DNA of 64,000 bases from Neobacillus sp. PS3-12 (GTDB lineage: Bacteria > Bacillota > Bacilli > Bacillales > Cytobacillaceae), in contig NZ_CP133268.1 in NCBI RefSeq assembly GCF_030915385.1, forward strand, positions 5,306,001 to 5,370,000, given 5' to 3'. Every line of letters begins with the position of its first letter. The first letter of the stretch is position 1. Position numbers and translations under genes: made by a program. Below, piece by piece: positions 53,473-61,958 of the stretch. Below the pieces are notes generated by a model, which made no database searches, was not told the origin of the DNA, and saw nothing but the letters and a program-made list of their open reading frames with translations.

Positions 53473-53642
53473 AGTTTTCTCCTTAATTTGTTTATGCAGT
53501 TAGTCTAACACTATGTAAGACGATAAGTCATCCTTAAATGGGAATTTTTACTTTGTGTTCAAAAGGAGTAATAGCAGCTCATGTTGGAGATTGGGATCTA
53601 AAATATGAAGGATGAAAAGTTCAACAAATCTAGACATCCTTT

Positions 53643-53861
53643 TTATGGCAATAAATAGATGTCATGAAATGGAGGCACTTCAAGCCTCGCTTTCTTTAAA
53701 CGGCCTTCACCAATAAAATCGTTTAAGGACTTTTCAACTTCACCAGCAGTAAACCCTAATAAACTGGCTACTTTTACTGTTGAGATAGACATATATTTTG
53801 GTTTTTTTGTTGAAGATTCAATCATTGAGTGGATGTATTGATAAAGCTTTTCTTTATCCAA
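53643..53861 (-). CDS. Small winged-helix-like hypothetical protein, 72 aa
   Basis: Function unknown. TTG 53861 follows AAAGGA and gives MDKEKLYQYIHSMIESS; the longer frame to 53945 runs through the ribosome site and promoter. The middle (SISTVKVASLLGFTAGEVEKSLNDFIGEGRLKKARL) looks like a small winged-helix domain with a turn and a recognition helix. The end is PPFHDIYLLP. It could be a small DNA-binding or adaptor protein. It is divergent from the formate dehydrogenase operon and could regulate it, but this is a guess. Confidence 0.65.
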   Translation of the reverse strand: MDKEKLYQYIHSMIESSTKKPKYMSISTVKVASLLGFTAGEVEKSLNDFIGEGRLKKARLEVPPFHDIYLLP

Positions 53862-53994
53862 TAAAATCATTCCTTTCCATGTTGGGTAATTTGATAATAA
53901 ATTTCCCATGAAAGTAAATATTATTACATAACGAAAGGGGATCAAATAATGAATTCTATTTTACGTCCAGAAGATGAAAAAAGGAGGAAGCAGC

Positions 53995-56976
53995 TTGGCA
54001 GATTCAGCTTTCTTGGTCGAATTTGATGGAAAAGAATATAAAGCAAGAGCTGAACAATCCATTTTGGATGTTGCGAGAGAACAAGATGTCTTTATACCAG
54101 GGATTTGTTATCATCCAAATCTAGGAACGATTCAAACATGTGATACATGCTATGTCAGTGTTAATGGTGAATTAATCCGAGCTTGTGCTACAAAAATGAA
54201 ACCAGGGATGAAAGTCGACACCGCTTCGGAACTGGTTAAAATTTCTCAAAATGAAGCGATGGACCGCATCCTGAAAAATCATGAACTATATTGTACTGTT
54301 TGTGATAACAATAATGGAAACTGTACGGTTCACAATACGGTAGAAAAAATGGGGATTGAACACCAAAAGTATCCATTTAGAGCAAAACCATACCCTCCAG
54401 ACAATTCACATCCTTTTTATCGTTATGAGCCTGATCAATGTATCCTTTGCGGAAGATGTGTAGAGGCTTGCCAGGATTTACAGGTAAATGAAACTTTAAC
54501 AATTGATTGGAGCCGTGATGTACCAAGGGTTATTTGGGATAATGATGTTCCTATCGAACAATCCTCGTGTGTTTCTTGCGGTCATTGCGTTAGCGTTTGT
54601 CCGTGTAATGCGTTAATGGAAAAGTCGATGCTTGGGAATGCCGAATTTTTAACAGGAATTCCTCCGAAAATTTTAGGACCGATGATTGATTTAACTAAAG
54701 AAATTGAACCTGGTTACCAGGAAATTTTCGCCATTTCTGAAGTAGAATCTTCGATGCGAAAAGCAAAAATAAAACGGACAAAAACCGTGTGCACGTATTG
54801 CGGTGTTGGCTGCAGCTTTGAAGTATGGACTAAAGACCGAGATATTTTGAAGATTCAAACCCATACAGAGGCACCGGTAAATGGTGTTTCCACATGTGTA
54901 AAAGGAAAGTGGGGCTGGGATTTTGTTAATAGTGCGGAGCGTTTAACAAAACCATTAATCCGCAAAGGAAAAGAGTTTGTGGAAGCAACCTGGGAAGAAG
55001 CACTTGACCTGATAGCTGAAAAGTTAGGTTCAATTAAAAGAAAATACGGACCGCACTCCATTGGGTATATTGCCTCTTCTAAATGCTCAAATGAAGAAAA
55101 TTATTTATTCCAAAAGTTCGCCAGGGCCGTAATGGGAACCAATAATGTAGATAATTGTTCAAGGTATTGTCAATCACCTGCAACAATGGGCCTTTTGAGA
55201 ACAGTGGGACTGGGGGGCGATTCCGGGACAATTGAGGATATTATGGCATCTGAACTAATTATCATTATTGGTGCAAACCCAGCCGAATCACACCCTGTTC
55301 TGGCTACCAGAATCAAACGTGCTCACAAATTAAACGGACAAAAGCTAGTTGTTGCGGACATAAGAGAAAATGAACTGGCACAAAGGGCCAATTTCCACAT
55401 TCATCCAAAGCCAAGTACTGATTTAATATGGCTTTCAGCTGTTACAAAGTACATTCTTGATCAAGGATGGGAGGACAAGGAATTCCTTGAAAAAAGAGTA
55501 AACGGATATGAAAAATATGCAGCTTCTTTGGAAAAATATTCTCTAAGCTATGCGGCAGAAATGACTGGACTTTCAGAGGAAGAAATGGTCACTCTTGCCA
55601 CAATGATACACGAATCAAAATCAGTATGTGCTTTATGGGCAATGGGTATCACGCAACATAAGGGAGCAACAGATACAAGTACAGCTATTTCAAATTTATT
55701 ATTGATAACTGGTAATTATGGACGCCCAGGGACAGGAGCATATCCTTTGAGAGGGCATAATAACGTCCAAGGTGCTTGTGATTTTGGAACAATGCCAGCT
55801 TGGATGCCCGGATATGAGCCAGTTCAAGACGATGAGGTAAGGGGAAAATATGCAAAAGCATGGGGAGTTGAACTGCCAAAAGAGCCAGGATTGGACAACC
55901 ATCATATGGTTGAATATATGGATAAAGGAAAATTGAAAGCTCTTTATCTATTTGGCGAAGACATGTCGCTCGTTGATGCCAACTCCAATCACGTTGATTC
56001 GTCATTTGAGCGCTTAGAATTTTTTGTTGTGCAAGATATTTTCTTTAGTAAAACAGCACAATTTGCTGATGTTGTTCTTCCTGCATCTCCGAGTCTCGAA
56101 AAGGATGGGACTTTTACAAATACCGAACGTAGAATACAGCGCTTCTATAAAGTGTTCGAACCATTAGGTGATTCTAAACCAGATTGGGAAATATTCCAGG
56201 AGGTTGCTAATCGTCTCGGCGCAAATTGGAATTATCAACATCCTAGCGAAATTATGGATGAAGCTTCAAGCCTGGCGCCAATTTTTTCAGGGGTAAGCTA
56301 TGATTGCCTTGAATCATGGAATAGTCAAGTTTGGCCTGTTTCAAAAGAGGGAAAAAGTACACCGCTTTTATATACGAAACAATTCGGGTTACCAGATGGG
56401 AAAGCAAGGCTTGTACCTGTAGACTGGACGCCACCATTTATTGCAGGAAAAGAATTTGATCTTCACTTAAATAATGGAAGATTATTAGAACATTTTCATG
56501 AAGGAAATATGACCTACCGTTCTGAAGGATTGACACACAAAGTTCCACACCCATGGCTTGAAATTTCATTAGAATTAGCCAAGGAACGGGGCTTAGATGA
56601 CGGAGCTTTAGTAGAATTGACTTCTCCCCATGGAAAAACACAAGTAAGAGTAATTGTTACAGATCGGGTAAAAGGGAATGAATTATATTTGACAATGAAT
56701 ACAAGTGAAGATATCCAAGCGGTTAATCGGTTAACCAGCAGTTACCATGATATTGTTACACATACTCCTGCCTATAAAGAAACAGGTGTGAAAATGACTG
56801 TAATTGAAACCAATGGCGAACCGCCGTTGCCAAAACATAACCATCGATACGGAAATAGAGTACCACAATTAAGTGTTAAAGTGGAAGAAAAATGGAAACG
56901 TTCAGATTTTACCTCTATTCCGGAATTTATTAAATCAAGGGGGATTGAATATGGCGAAACCAATAACGCAAATTAA
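53995..56976 (+). CDS. Formate dehydrogenase alpha subunit (molybdopterin)
   Basis: A 993-aa enzyme that oxidises formate to CO2, of the YjgC/YrhE type. In order it has an N-terminal [2Fe-2S] domain (GICYHPN, TCDTCY, RAC), a His-Cys cluster domain (ELYCTVCDNNNGNC), two [4Fe-4S] ferredoxin motifs (CILCGRCVEAC and CVSCGHCVSVCPC), the bis-MGD domain with its own [4Fe-4S] (CTYCGVGCSF) and a catalytic Cys392 in SRYCQSP, where some enzymes have selenocysteine, then the molydopterin-binding C-terminus. TTG 53995 after AAAGGAGGAAG is the best start. The electron acceptor is not known. Confidence 0.93.
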   Translation: MADSAFLVEFDGKEYKARAEQSILDVAREQDVFIPGICYHPNLGTIQTCDTCYVSVNGELIRACATKMKPGMKVDTASELVKISQNEAMDRILKNHELYCTVCDNNNGNCTVHNTVEKMGIEHQKYPFRAKPYPPDNSHPFYRYEPDQCILCGRCVEACQDLQVNETLTIDWSRDVPRVIWDNDVPIEQSSCVSCGHCVSVCPCNALMEKSMLGNAEFLTGIPPKILGPMIDLTKEIEPGYQEIFAISEVESSMRKAKIKRTKTVCTYCGVGCSFEVWTKDRDILKIQTHTEAPVNGVSTCVKGKWGWDFVNSAERLTKPLIRKGKEFVEATWEEALDLIAEKLGSIKRKYGPHSIGYIASSKCSNEENYLFQKFARAVMGTNNVDNCSRYCQSPATMGLLRTVGLGGDSGTIEDIMASELIIIIGANPAESHPVLATRIKRAHKLNGQKLVVADIRENELAQRANFHIHPKPSTDLIWLSAVTKYILDQGWEDKEFLEKRVNGYEKYAASLEKYSLSYAAEMTGLSEEEMVTLATMIHESKSVCALWAMGITQHKGATDTSTAISNLLLITGNYGRPGTGAYPLRGHNNVQGACDFGTMPAWMPGYEPVQDDEVRGKYAKAWGVELPKEPGLDNHHMVEYMDKGKLKALYLFGEDMSLVDANSNHVDSSFERLEFFVVQDIFFSKTAQFADVVLPASPSLEKDGTFTNTERRIQRFYKVFEPLGDSKPDWEIFQEVANRLGANWNYQHPSEIMDEASSLAPIFSGVSYDCLESWNSQVWPVSKEGKSTPLLYTKQFGLPDGKARLVPVDWTPPFIAGKEFDLHLNNGRLLEHFHEGNMTYRSEGLTHKVPHPWLEISLELAKERGLDDGALVELTSPHGKTQVRVIVTDRVKGNELYLTMNTSEDIQAVNRLTSSYHDIVTHTPAYKETGVKMTVIETNGEPPLPKHNHRYGNRVPQLSVKVEEKWKRSDFTSIPEFIKSRGIEYGETNNAN

Positions 56977-57448
56977 AAAGGAAATTCCAGAACCAGTCGA
57001 AGAGGAAAAACAGGCAGTTACTGAAATTATTAGAGAAGTAGCTCTTAACCACGATGCAATCATTGAGGCTATTCGCCTTATCAAGGGCCTTCATGAAACA
57101 AAAGTGCTTGAGGCTGCGACTGCTTTGTTAGAGCAGCGAACTGAAGTTGGGGCAATTGCGATCAAACAAATTAACCAGCCAACCATGCAAAATGTGATTA
57201 AAAATGCAATTAATGCCTTTAAATTTTTGGGATCCCTTCATCCAGGACAATTAGATACAGTTCTAGAGGGCTTAAGCCAGGGGTTTACCCAATTTTCAAA
57301 AGGAGAACAACAAGAAAAAAATTTAAGCTATTGGAGATTACGGAAAAAGCTTTGGAGTCCTCCTATACGTGCTGCAATCACTAGGATAGTGGACTTTATG
57401 GATGGCATGGGGGAAGTATTTTTACGAAATAGAAGGGAAAGTCCTTAA
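56951..57448 (+). CDS. DUF1641 protein, formate dehydrogenase partner
   Basis: A 165-aa protein of the DUF1641 family (YjgD/YrhD in B. subtilis), found beside formate dehydrogenase genes. It begins 26 bases before the fdh stop, a sign of coupling; ATG 56951 follows AAGGGGGA. It has a helix-rich domain with IIREVALNHDAIIEAIRLIKGLHE and LEGLSQGFTQF, and no metal-binding Cys. Role not established; it may act as an assembly factor or electron transfer partner. Confidence 0.88.
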   Translation: MAKPITQIKKEIPEPVEEEKQAVTEIIREVALNHDAIIEAIRLIKGLHETKVLEAATALLEQRTEVGAIAIKQINQPTMQNVIKNAINAFKFLGSLHPGQLDTVLEGLSQGFTQFSKGEQQEKNLSYWRLRKKLWSPPIRAAITRIVDFMDGMGEVFLRNRRESP

Positions 57449-57460
57449 GGGGGAATTGTT

Positions 57461-57670
57461 TTGGAAAAATATACTGTTGTAGTTAATAATATGAAAAATC
57501 AAGATGATGCCAATAAAGTGTTAGAAGCGATTGAACATGTATGGGGGTTAGGACAAATTGAGGTCAACCTATCCAAAAAAGAAGCCAAATTTACATACGA
57601 TGAACGAATGGCTTCCTTTCTAGATTTTGAACAGGCAATTAAGGATACAGGTTTTGAGATCAAACATTAA
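57461..57670 (+). CDS. HMA-fold-like small protein without CxxC, 69 aa
   Basis: Likely a ferredoxin-like (beta-alpha-beta-beta-alpha-beta) domain of the heavy-metal-associated type: YTVVVNNM, DDANKVLEAIEHV, GQIEVNLSKKEAKFTYD, DFEQAIKDTGFEIKH. The usual metal-binding MxCxxC is missing; the loop reads NNMKNQD. It therefore probably does not bind copper in the usual way. TTG 57461 follows AAGGGGGAA, 12 bases after the DUF1641 gene. It is in the formate dehydrogenase operon, so it may help that enzyme. Confidence 0.7.
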   Translation: MEKYTVVVNNMKNQDDANKVLEAIEHVWGLGQIEVNLSKKEAKFTYDERMASFLDFEQAIKDTGFEIKH

Positions 57671-57695
57671 TTATTTTAAGATAGGAGTTGTAAGA

Positions 57696-57836
57696 ATGAG
57701 GGTCTGCGAAATTTGTGGTGCAAAAGAAGGGGTAGAAACGAAAGAAAATGAAGAAATTGTATCCGTCATTCTACATGTATGTGAAAGTTGTCGTGAGGAC
57801 CGAAAATGGTCCCATTATGAAAATTGGGCATTTTAA
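57696..57836 (+). CDS. Small zinc-ribbon-like protein, 46 aa
   Basis: A 46-aa protein with two CxxC pairs (VCEICGAK and VCESCRED), a zinc ribbon or rubredoxin-like knuckle layout, and a C-terminal WSHYENWAF. ATG 57696 follows ATAGGAG. It is the last gene of the operon, after the HMA-like gene, and is followed by a terminator. It might carry a metal or bind a protein partner. I know no function. Confidence 0.65.
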   Translation: MRVCEICGAKEGVETKENEEIVSVILHVCESCREDRKWSHYENWAF

Positions 57837-57851
57837 CTGGCATAATAAATT

Positions 57852-57892
57852 ACTATAAAGGTGATAGCTATTGCTATCACTTTTATAGTTTT
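57852..57892 (+). terminator. Terminator of the formate dehydrogenase operon
   Basis: A 16-bp stem with one wobble pair (ACTATAAAGGTGATAG/CTATCACTTTTATAGT) and a T tract. Confidence 0.88.
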
Positions 57893-58118
57893 AGGCTATA
57901 TTTCTTCTGTAATGGATTGTTGAATAAGCCTGGCACTATTTGGTGAGTTTTGTTGTGAATTAACTGATTTTGGTAATGTATGAAGATAATACACCCCTAC
58001 GTCAAATTAGAGTCCCCCAATTACAACATAAATCAAAATCAATGTTCATTAAAAAGTGAATTTTTTTATGACAAATAGCTTGGCTATATGCTATAGTAGG
58101 AAAGGAATTTAATATCAA

Positions 58119-58135
58119 TCCGCTAAAAGTGCGGA
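58119..58135 (+). other. Hairpin directly before the preQ1 riboswitch
   Basis: TCCGC-7-GCGGA lies exactly next to the riboswitch 5' end. It may be a 5' cap on the leader that helps it fold or stay stable. Confidence 0.4.
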
Positions 58136-58168
58136 AGAGGTTCTAGCTACCCTCTCAAAAAAACTAAG
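58136..58168 (+). ncRNA. PreQ1-I riboswitch
   Basis: The class I preQ1 aptamer is recognisable: the P1 stem strand and loop AGAGGTTCTAGCTA, then CCCTCT, the A-rich linker AAAAAAA and the pseudoknot strand CTAAG. It binds preQ1, the queuosine precursor. It precedes queC, queD and queE, the genes that make it, so the switch most likely shuts synthesis when preQ1 is plentiful. Confidence 0.92.
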
Positions 58169-58205
58169 AGAATCAGTACTGCTTTCTTAGTGGTGCTTTT
58201 TTTCT
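58163..58205 (+). terminator. Expression platform of the preQ1 riboswitch
   Basis: ACTAAGA at 58163-58169, which includes part of the aptamer pseudoknot strand, can pair with TCTTAGT (58185-58191), before GGTGC and a T tract. The stem shares bases with the aptamer, so ligand binding and this stem should exclude each other or alter each other; the exact switch is unclear. Confidence 0.55.
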
Positions 58206-58225
58206 ATTTAAAGGAGTATTTGCAA

Positions 58226-58885
58226 ATGAAAAACGAGAAAGCAGTAGTTGTATTTAGCGGGGGGCAAGATAGTACCACATGTTTATTTTGGGCTCTCAAA
58301 CAATTTAAGGAAGTTGAAGCAGTAACATTTGATTATAATCAAAGACATAGATTGGAAATAGAATGTGCAGCAAATATTGCCAAGGAACTTGGTGTTCGTC
58401 ACCATATCCTCGATATGAGTCTTCTAAACCAGCTTGCACCTAATGCACTTACAAGAAGTGATATCCCCGTTGAAGATGGTGAGGATGGAGGATTACCATC
58501 TACATTTGTTCCGGGCCGAAATCTGTTATTCTTATCCTTTGCTGGTGTTTTAGCAAGTCAAATAAGGGCGAAACATATCGTAACGGGTGTTTGTGAAACA
58601 GACTTTAGCGGCTACCCAGACTGCAGGGATATTTTTATTAAATCCCTAAATGTAACCTTAAACCTCTCAATGGATAGCCAATTTGTTATTCATACCCCTC
58701 TTATGTGGTTAAATAAAGCAGAAACATGGAAATTAGCCGATGATCTAAATGCATTGGATTTTGTCAGAGAAAAAACTTTAACCTGCTATAACGGAATCAT
58801 CGCAGATGGCTGCGGTGAATGTCCTGCTTGCAGATTAAGGAAAAAAGGACTGGATGAGTATCTTAAAGTTAGAAAGGAGTTTTAA
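58226..58885 (+). CDS. queC: 7-cyano-7-deazaguanine synthase
   Basis: Makes preQ0 from 7-carboxy-7-deazaguanine, ammonia and ATP in queuosine synthesis. The 219-aa protein has a PP-loop (VFSGGQDSTTCLFWA, residues about 9-23), STFVPGRNLLFLS, and a C-terminal zinc site (CGECPACRLR). ATG 58226 follows AAGGAG. It is controlled by the preQ1 riboswitch just before it and followed after two bases by queD. Confidence 0.96.
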   Translation: MKNEKAVVVFSGGQDSTTCLFWALKQFKEVEAVTFDYNQRHRLEIECAANIAKELGVRHHILDMSLLNQLAPNALTRSDIPVEDGEDGGLPSTFVPGRNLLFLSFAGVLASQIRAKHIVTGVCETDFSGYPDCRDIFIKSLNVTLNLSMDSQFVIHTPLMWLNKAETWKLADDLNALDFVREKTLTCYNGIIADGCGECPACRLRKKGLDEYLKVRKEF

Positions 58886-58887
58886 CG

Positions 58888-59370
58888 ATGTACGGTTTTC
58901 GAATTGTAGATAAACTCCAAAAAATTGATGAAGATATCAAACAAGATCAGTTAAAATACCATACAAAAAGAGTTTTGGTCAGCAAGGAGTTCACGTTTGA
59001 TGCAGCCCATCATCTGCATTGCTATGAAGGTAAATGCAAAAATTTACATGGTCATACCTATAAGGTTGTTTTTGGGCTAAGCGGTTATCTTGATGACCGC
59101 GGGCTTATGATCGATTTTGGGGAAATAAAAGAGATCTGGAAAAATGAAATTGAAATACATCTGGACCACCGCTATTTAAACGATACCTTGCCACCGATGA
59201 ATACAACTGCAGAAAATATTGTTGTATGGATTTGTGAAAAAATGACTGATGCCCTAAAGCAAAAAGAAAGACAAAATCAATATCATGGGGCACGAGTAGA
59301 GTTTGTCCGATTGTATGAAACACCTACGAGCTATGCAGAAGCCAGAAGGGAATGGATGGAGTTTGACTAA
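58888..59370 (+). CDS. queD: 6-carboxy-5,6,7,8-tetrahydropterin synthase
   Basis: Converts dihydroneopterin triphosphate to 6-carboxytetrahydropterin, an early step to queuosine. The 160-aa protein has the zinc-binding His of FDAAHHLHCYEGKCKNLHGHTYKV, the catalytic Cys in that stretch, and LDHRYLND and RLYETPTSYAEA. ATG 58888 follows AAGGAG. It overlaps queE by 8 bases. Confidence 0.96.
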   Translation: MYGFRIVDKLQKIDEDIKQDQLKYHTKRVLVSKEFTFDAAHHLHCYEGKCKNLHGHTYKVVFGLSGYLDDRGLMIDFGEIKEIWKNEIEIHLDHRYLNDTLPPMNTTAENIVVWICEKMTDALKQKERQNQYHGARVEFVRLYETPTSYAEARREWMEFD

Positions 59371-60091
59371 AATACCAGTTATGGAGATATTTGGACCTAC
59401 CATTCAAGGTGAGGGTATGGTAATCGGGCAAAAAACAATGTTTGTTAGAACTTCAGGTTGCGATTATTCATGCAGTTGGTGTGATTCTTCGTTTACATGG
59501 GATGGGACAGGGAAAGAAGACATAAAAATGATGGAAGCGGAGGAAATCTGGACGGAATTGAAAAGAATTGGCGGTAATAGTTTTTCTTATGTCACTCTCT
59601 CTGGAGGCAATCCAGCATTATTTAAAAATTTAAGTAGTTTAATTGAATTATTAAAATTAAATCATATAAAGGTGTGTCTGGAAACACAGGGGAGTAAGTG
59701 GCAGGATTGGTTTACAGAAATTGACGAGCTGACCCTTTCTCCTAAGCCGCCAAGCTCAATGATGAAAACAGACTTTTCAATCTTAGATTCTATTATTGAA
59801 AGACTAACTGATAATGACTCTTCTCAGCATGTGAGTTTAAAAGTTGTTGTATTTAATAATCAGGATTATGAATACGCAAAAAGTGTTTACCAACGCTATC
59901 CTGGTATTTCGTTCTTTTTACAGGTTGGAAATGATCGTATATCGGAAAAGGATGATTATGAGCTTTTTAAGCACTTGATCGAAAAATATCAATGGTTGAT
60001 CGATAAAACAATGTTGGATGAGGATTTTACGAATGTCAAGGTGCTACCGCAGCTGCACACTTTTGTATGGGGGAATAAAAGAGGAGTTTAA
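59363..60091 (+). CDS. queE: 7-carboxy-7-deazaguanine synthase (radical SAM)
   Basis: A radical SAM enzyme that forms 7-carboxy-7-deazaguanine from 6-carboxytetrahydropterin. The 242-aa protein begins MTKIPVMEIFGPTIQGEGM from TTG 59363, which matches the B. subtilis start pattern. The cluster motif is CDYSCSWCD, and the SAM motif lies near YVTLSGGNPAL. The end VLPQLHTFVWGNKRGV is typical. It overlaps queD. The fourth B. subtilis gene, queF, is not found after it; the next gene is unrelated. Confidence 0.95.
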   Translation: MTKIPVMEIFGPTIQGEGMVIGQKTMFVRTSGCDYSCSWCDSSFTWDGTGKEDIKMMEAEEIWTELKRIGGNSFSYVTLSGGNPALFKNLSSLIELLKLNHIKVCLETQGSKWQDWFTEIDELTLSPKPPSSMMKTDFSILDSIIERLTDNDSSQHVSLKVVVFNNQDYEYAKSVYQRYPGISFFLQVGNDRISEKDDYELFKHLIEKYQWLIDKTMLDEDFTNVKVLPQLHTFVWGNKRGV

Positions 60092-60100
60092 TTTCTTACT

Positions 60101-60133
60101 AAAAAACGTCTATCTAATGGATAGGCGTTTTTT
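60101..60133 (+). terminator. Terminator of the queCDE operon
   Basis: A 14-bp stem with one wobble (AAAAAACGTCTATC/GATAGGCGTTTTTT). Confidence 0.88.
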
Positions 60134-60232
60134 ATTTCTTTCTACAAAAAAAGAATTGTAATTTTAACGAAATCGTTTTGTAAATAAACATTGTTATAAT
60201 CAGAAAATAAACTAATTATAGCAGGTGAGTAT

Positions 60233-60604
60233 ATGGAAGGATCAACAGCAAAAACATATTTACAAAAATCACTTGATGAATGGAAAGAAGATATCTCCGA
60301 GGTTCTCGCCGAAATAGATAAGGAATATGACGAAGTTTCACAGGAACTAAAAGTTTATTCCTATAAGTATGGCATTACCAAGCAAGTGATTCAATCGACG
60401 GTAAATAATGATATTATCAAAGGTATTCGTGAAAGATATCATAAACCTTTTGAAGAAAATTATAATAAACTTAAAGAGGATATCAAAGATTTAGAAGAAA
60501 AAAAACGAGTTTTTCAAATGTTCATCCATAAAATTGATGAAGTAACTAGGAAAGAAAATCAGACCAATTCGAATGAATATAAAAGTACATTGGTCTCTCA
60601 ATAA
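60233..60604 (+). CDS. Hypothetical coiled-coil protein, 123 aa
   Basis: Function unknown. The protein is alpha-helical and charged, with two probable coiled-coil stretches (about residues 15-45 and 70-105) separated by KYGITKQVIQSTVNND. There is no signal or membrane segment. AGGTGAG precedes the ATG 60233. It stands alone between the que operon and cstR, so it has no informative neighbours. Confidence 0.65.
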   Translation: MEGSTAKTYLQKSLDEWKEDISEVLAEIDKEYDEVSQELKVYSYKYGITKQVIQSTVNNDIIKGIRERYHKPFEENYNKLKEDIKDLEEKKRVFQMFIHKIDEVTRKENQTNSNEYKSTLVSQ

Positions 60605-60788
60605 TAGTTTCATAAAAAGTATTTTGAAAAGTAGCCTCATTTACCTGGGTTACTTTATTTTTTTGTATTGATTTTTATTGAAATGTATTTTTTGATAGCG
60701 AAGGTTATTTGAGTGTCCTGGGGTTAGAAAATTATTAGACTTCCTTTTAGGTATCGTTTAAAATGGAAAATAACAGAGGTGAACAAAC

Positions 60789-61052
60789 TTGATGTATAAT
60801 GATAAATCGATAAATCGTTTAAAAAGAGCTGAAGGCCAAATTAAAGGTATCCTAAGAATGATGGAAGAAGGTAAAGATTGTAAGGAAGTAATTACACAGT
60901 TATCCGCTGCTCGCTCAGCGATCGATCGTACAATTGCCGTTATCGTTAGCTCAAACTTGGAGCATTGTCTTCGGGAATCAATCGAGTCTGGAAAAGATGA
61001 CTCATCTAAACTGGTTGAAGAGGCAGTGACATTGCTGGTTAAAAGTAGATAA
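60789..61052 (+). CDS. cstR: Persulfide-sensing repressor CstR (CsoR/FrmR family)
   Basis: An 87-aa all-helical repressor. It has Cys31 (EEGKDCKEV) and Cys60 (NLEHCLRE), the two positions used by S. aureus CstR. The residue at position 56, a His in copper-sensing CsoR, is Asn, so it should not bind Cu(I). Both facts point to CstR, which senses persulfides through a disulfide or polysulfide link. The C-terminal LVEEAVTLLVKSR fits S. aureus CstR closely. TTG 60789 follows AGAGGTG. No cstA, cstB or sqr gene is next to it; a matching operator lies at 25625. Confidence 0.88.
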   Translation: MMYNDKSINRLKRAEGQIKGILRMMEEGKDCKEVITQLSAARSAIDRTIAVIVSSNLEHCLRESIESGKDDSSKLVEEAVTLLVKSR

Positions 61053-61084
61053 CATTGGAACTAGGGTGGTAATCCAGTCTAAAT

Positions 61085-61123
61085 AAAAACGCAGACCTTT
61101 TAATAAAATAGGTCTGCGTTTTT
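61085..61123. terminator. Terminator between cstR and yceI
   Basis: A 13-bp stem (AAAAACGCAGACC/GGTCTGCGTTTTT) between convergent genes. Confidence 0.9.
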
Positions 61124-61145
61124 TACCTTTATACTTCACTCGTAT

Positions 61146-61679
61146 TTATTCAGCCTTTGAAGCTTCTATTTGCAGGCTTACTTTTACTTTATCCCCTACA
61201 AGTACTCCACCAGTTTCTAATGCAGAGTTCCAAGTTAAACCATAGTCAGCACGGTTTATTGTTCCTTGTGCGCTAAAGCCAACCTTTTCATTTCCCCAAG
61301 GATCTTTACCTTGACCTTCAAATGTTACCATGAATGTTTCTGGCTTGGTAATACCATGAATTGTCAATTCACCGATAACATTATATTCTCCTTCGCCGTT
61401 TTTCTTAATATCGGTTGAGCGGAAAGTCATTTCAGGAAATTTTTCTGCATCGAAGAAATCTGCTGAAACTAGGTGTGCATCACGATCTTTATTTCTGGTA
61501 TCAATACTAGAAAGTTCAACCTTAAAGTCAATAGTTGCATTAGTTAAATCAGTAACATTCGCTTCTACAACAGCACTAAAATTATGAAAAGTTCCTTTTA
61601 CGTTTGCAATCATCATGTGACGAATAGAAAAATCAACACTACTATGATCTGTGTCAATTGCCCATTTTGTTTTTGTCAT
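61146..61679 (-). CDS. YceI-family lipid-binding protein
   Basis: A 177-aa protein of the YceI family with a lipocalin-like barrel that binds polyisoprenoid lipids in other bacteria. Typical pieces are WAIDTDHSSVDFSIRHMM at the start, DFFDAEKFPEMTFRST, GELTIHGITKPE and INRADYGLTWN. It has no signal peptide, so it is probably cytoplasmic here. AGGTGGAGGAG precedes the ATG. It is a single gene. Confidence 0.92.
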   Translation of the reverse strand: MTKTKWAIDTDHSSVDFSIRHMMIANVKGTFHNFSAVVEANVTDLTNATIDFKVELSSIDTRNKDRDAHLVSADFFDAEKFPEMTFRSTDIKKNGEGEYNVIGELTIHGITKPETFMVTFEGQGKDPWGNEKVGFSAQGTINRADYGLTWNSALETGGVLVGDKVKVSLQIEASKAE

Positions 61680-61958
61680 TTTAAATCTCCTCCACCTAAT
61701 TATTTCAAAATAAAATATCTCAAATTAAAAATAACTTGATTCAAGATAAATTATATGTTGATGTGAATTTAATGTCAATCTCTTTTTATTATTTTTTAAA
61801 TAATTATTGTATGGGAATAGATATAAAGATAAACTGAAATTTACCTACAATAATATGTTGGCAAAAAAGTAACTAGTTTATTATGAAGAACCATAACAAA
61901 TGTTAGAAACATGGCTTATATATATAAACTGATTGTTATAACAATGGAGAGTGGTTAA

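Noticed and set aside
57461..57670. Copper chaperone CopZ
   Set aside because: The fold fits but the MxCxxC metal site is missing.
60789..61052. Copper-sensing CsoR
   Set aside because: The metal-ligand His is Asn56, while both CstR cysteines are in place.
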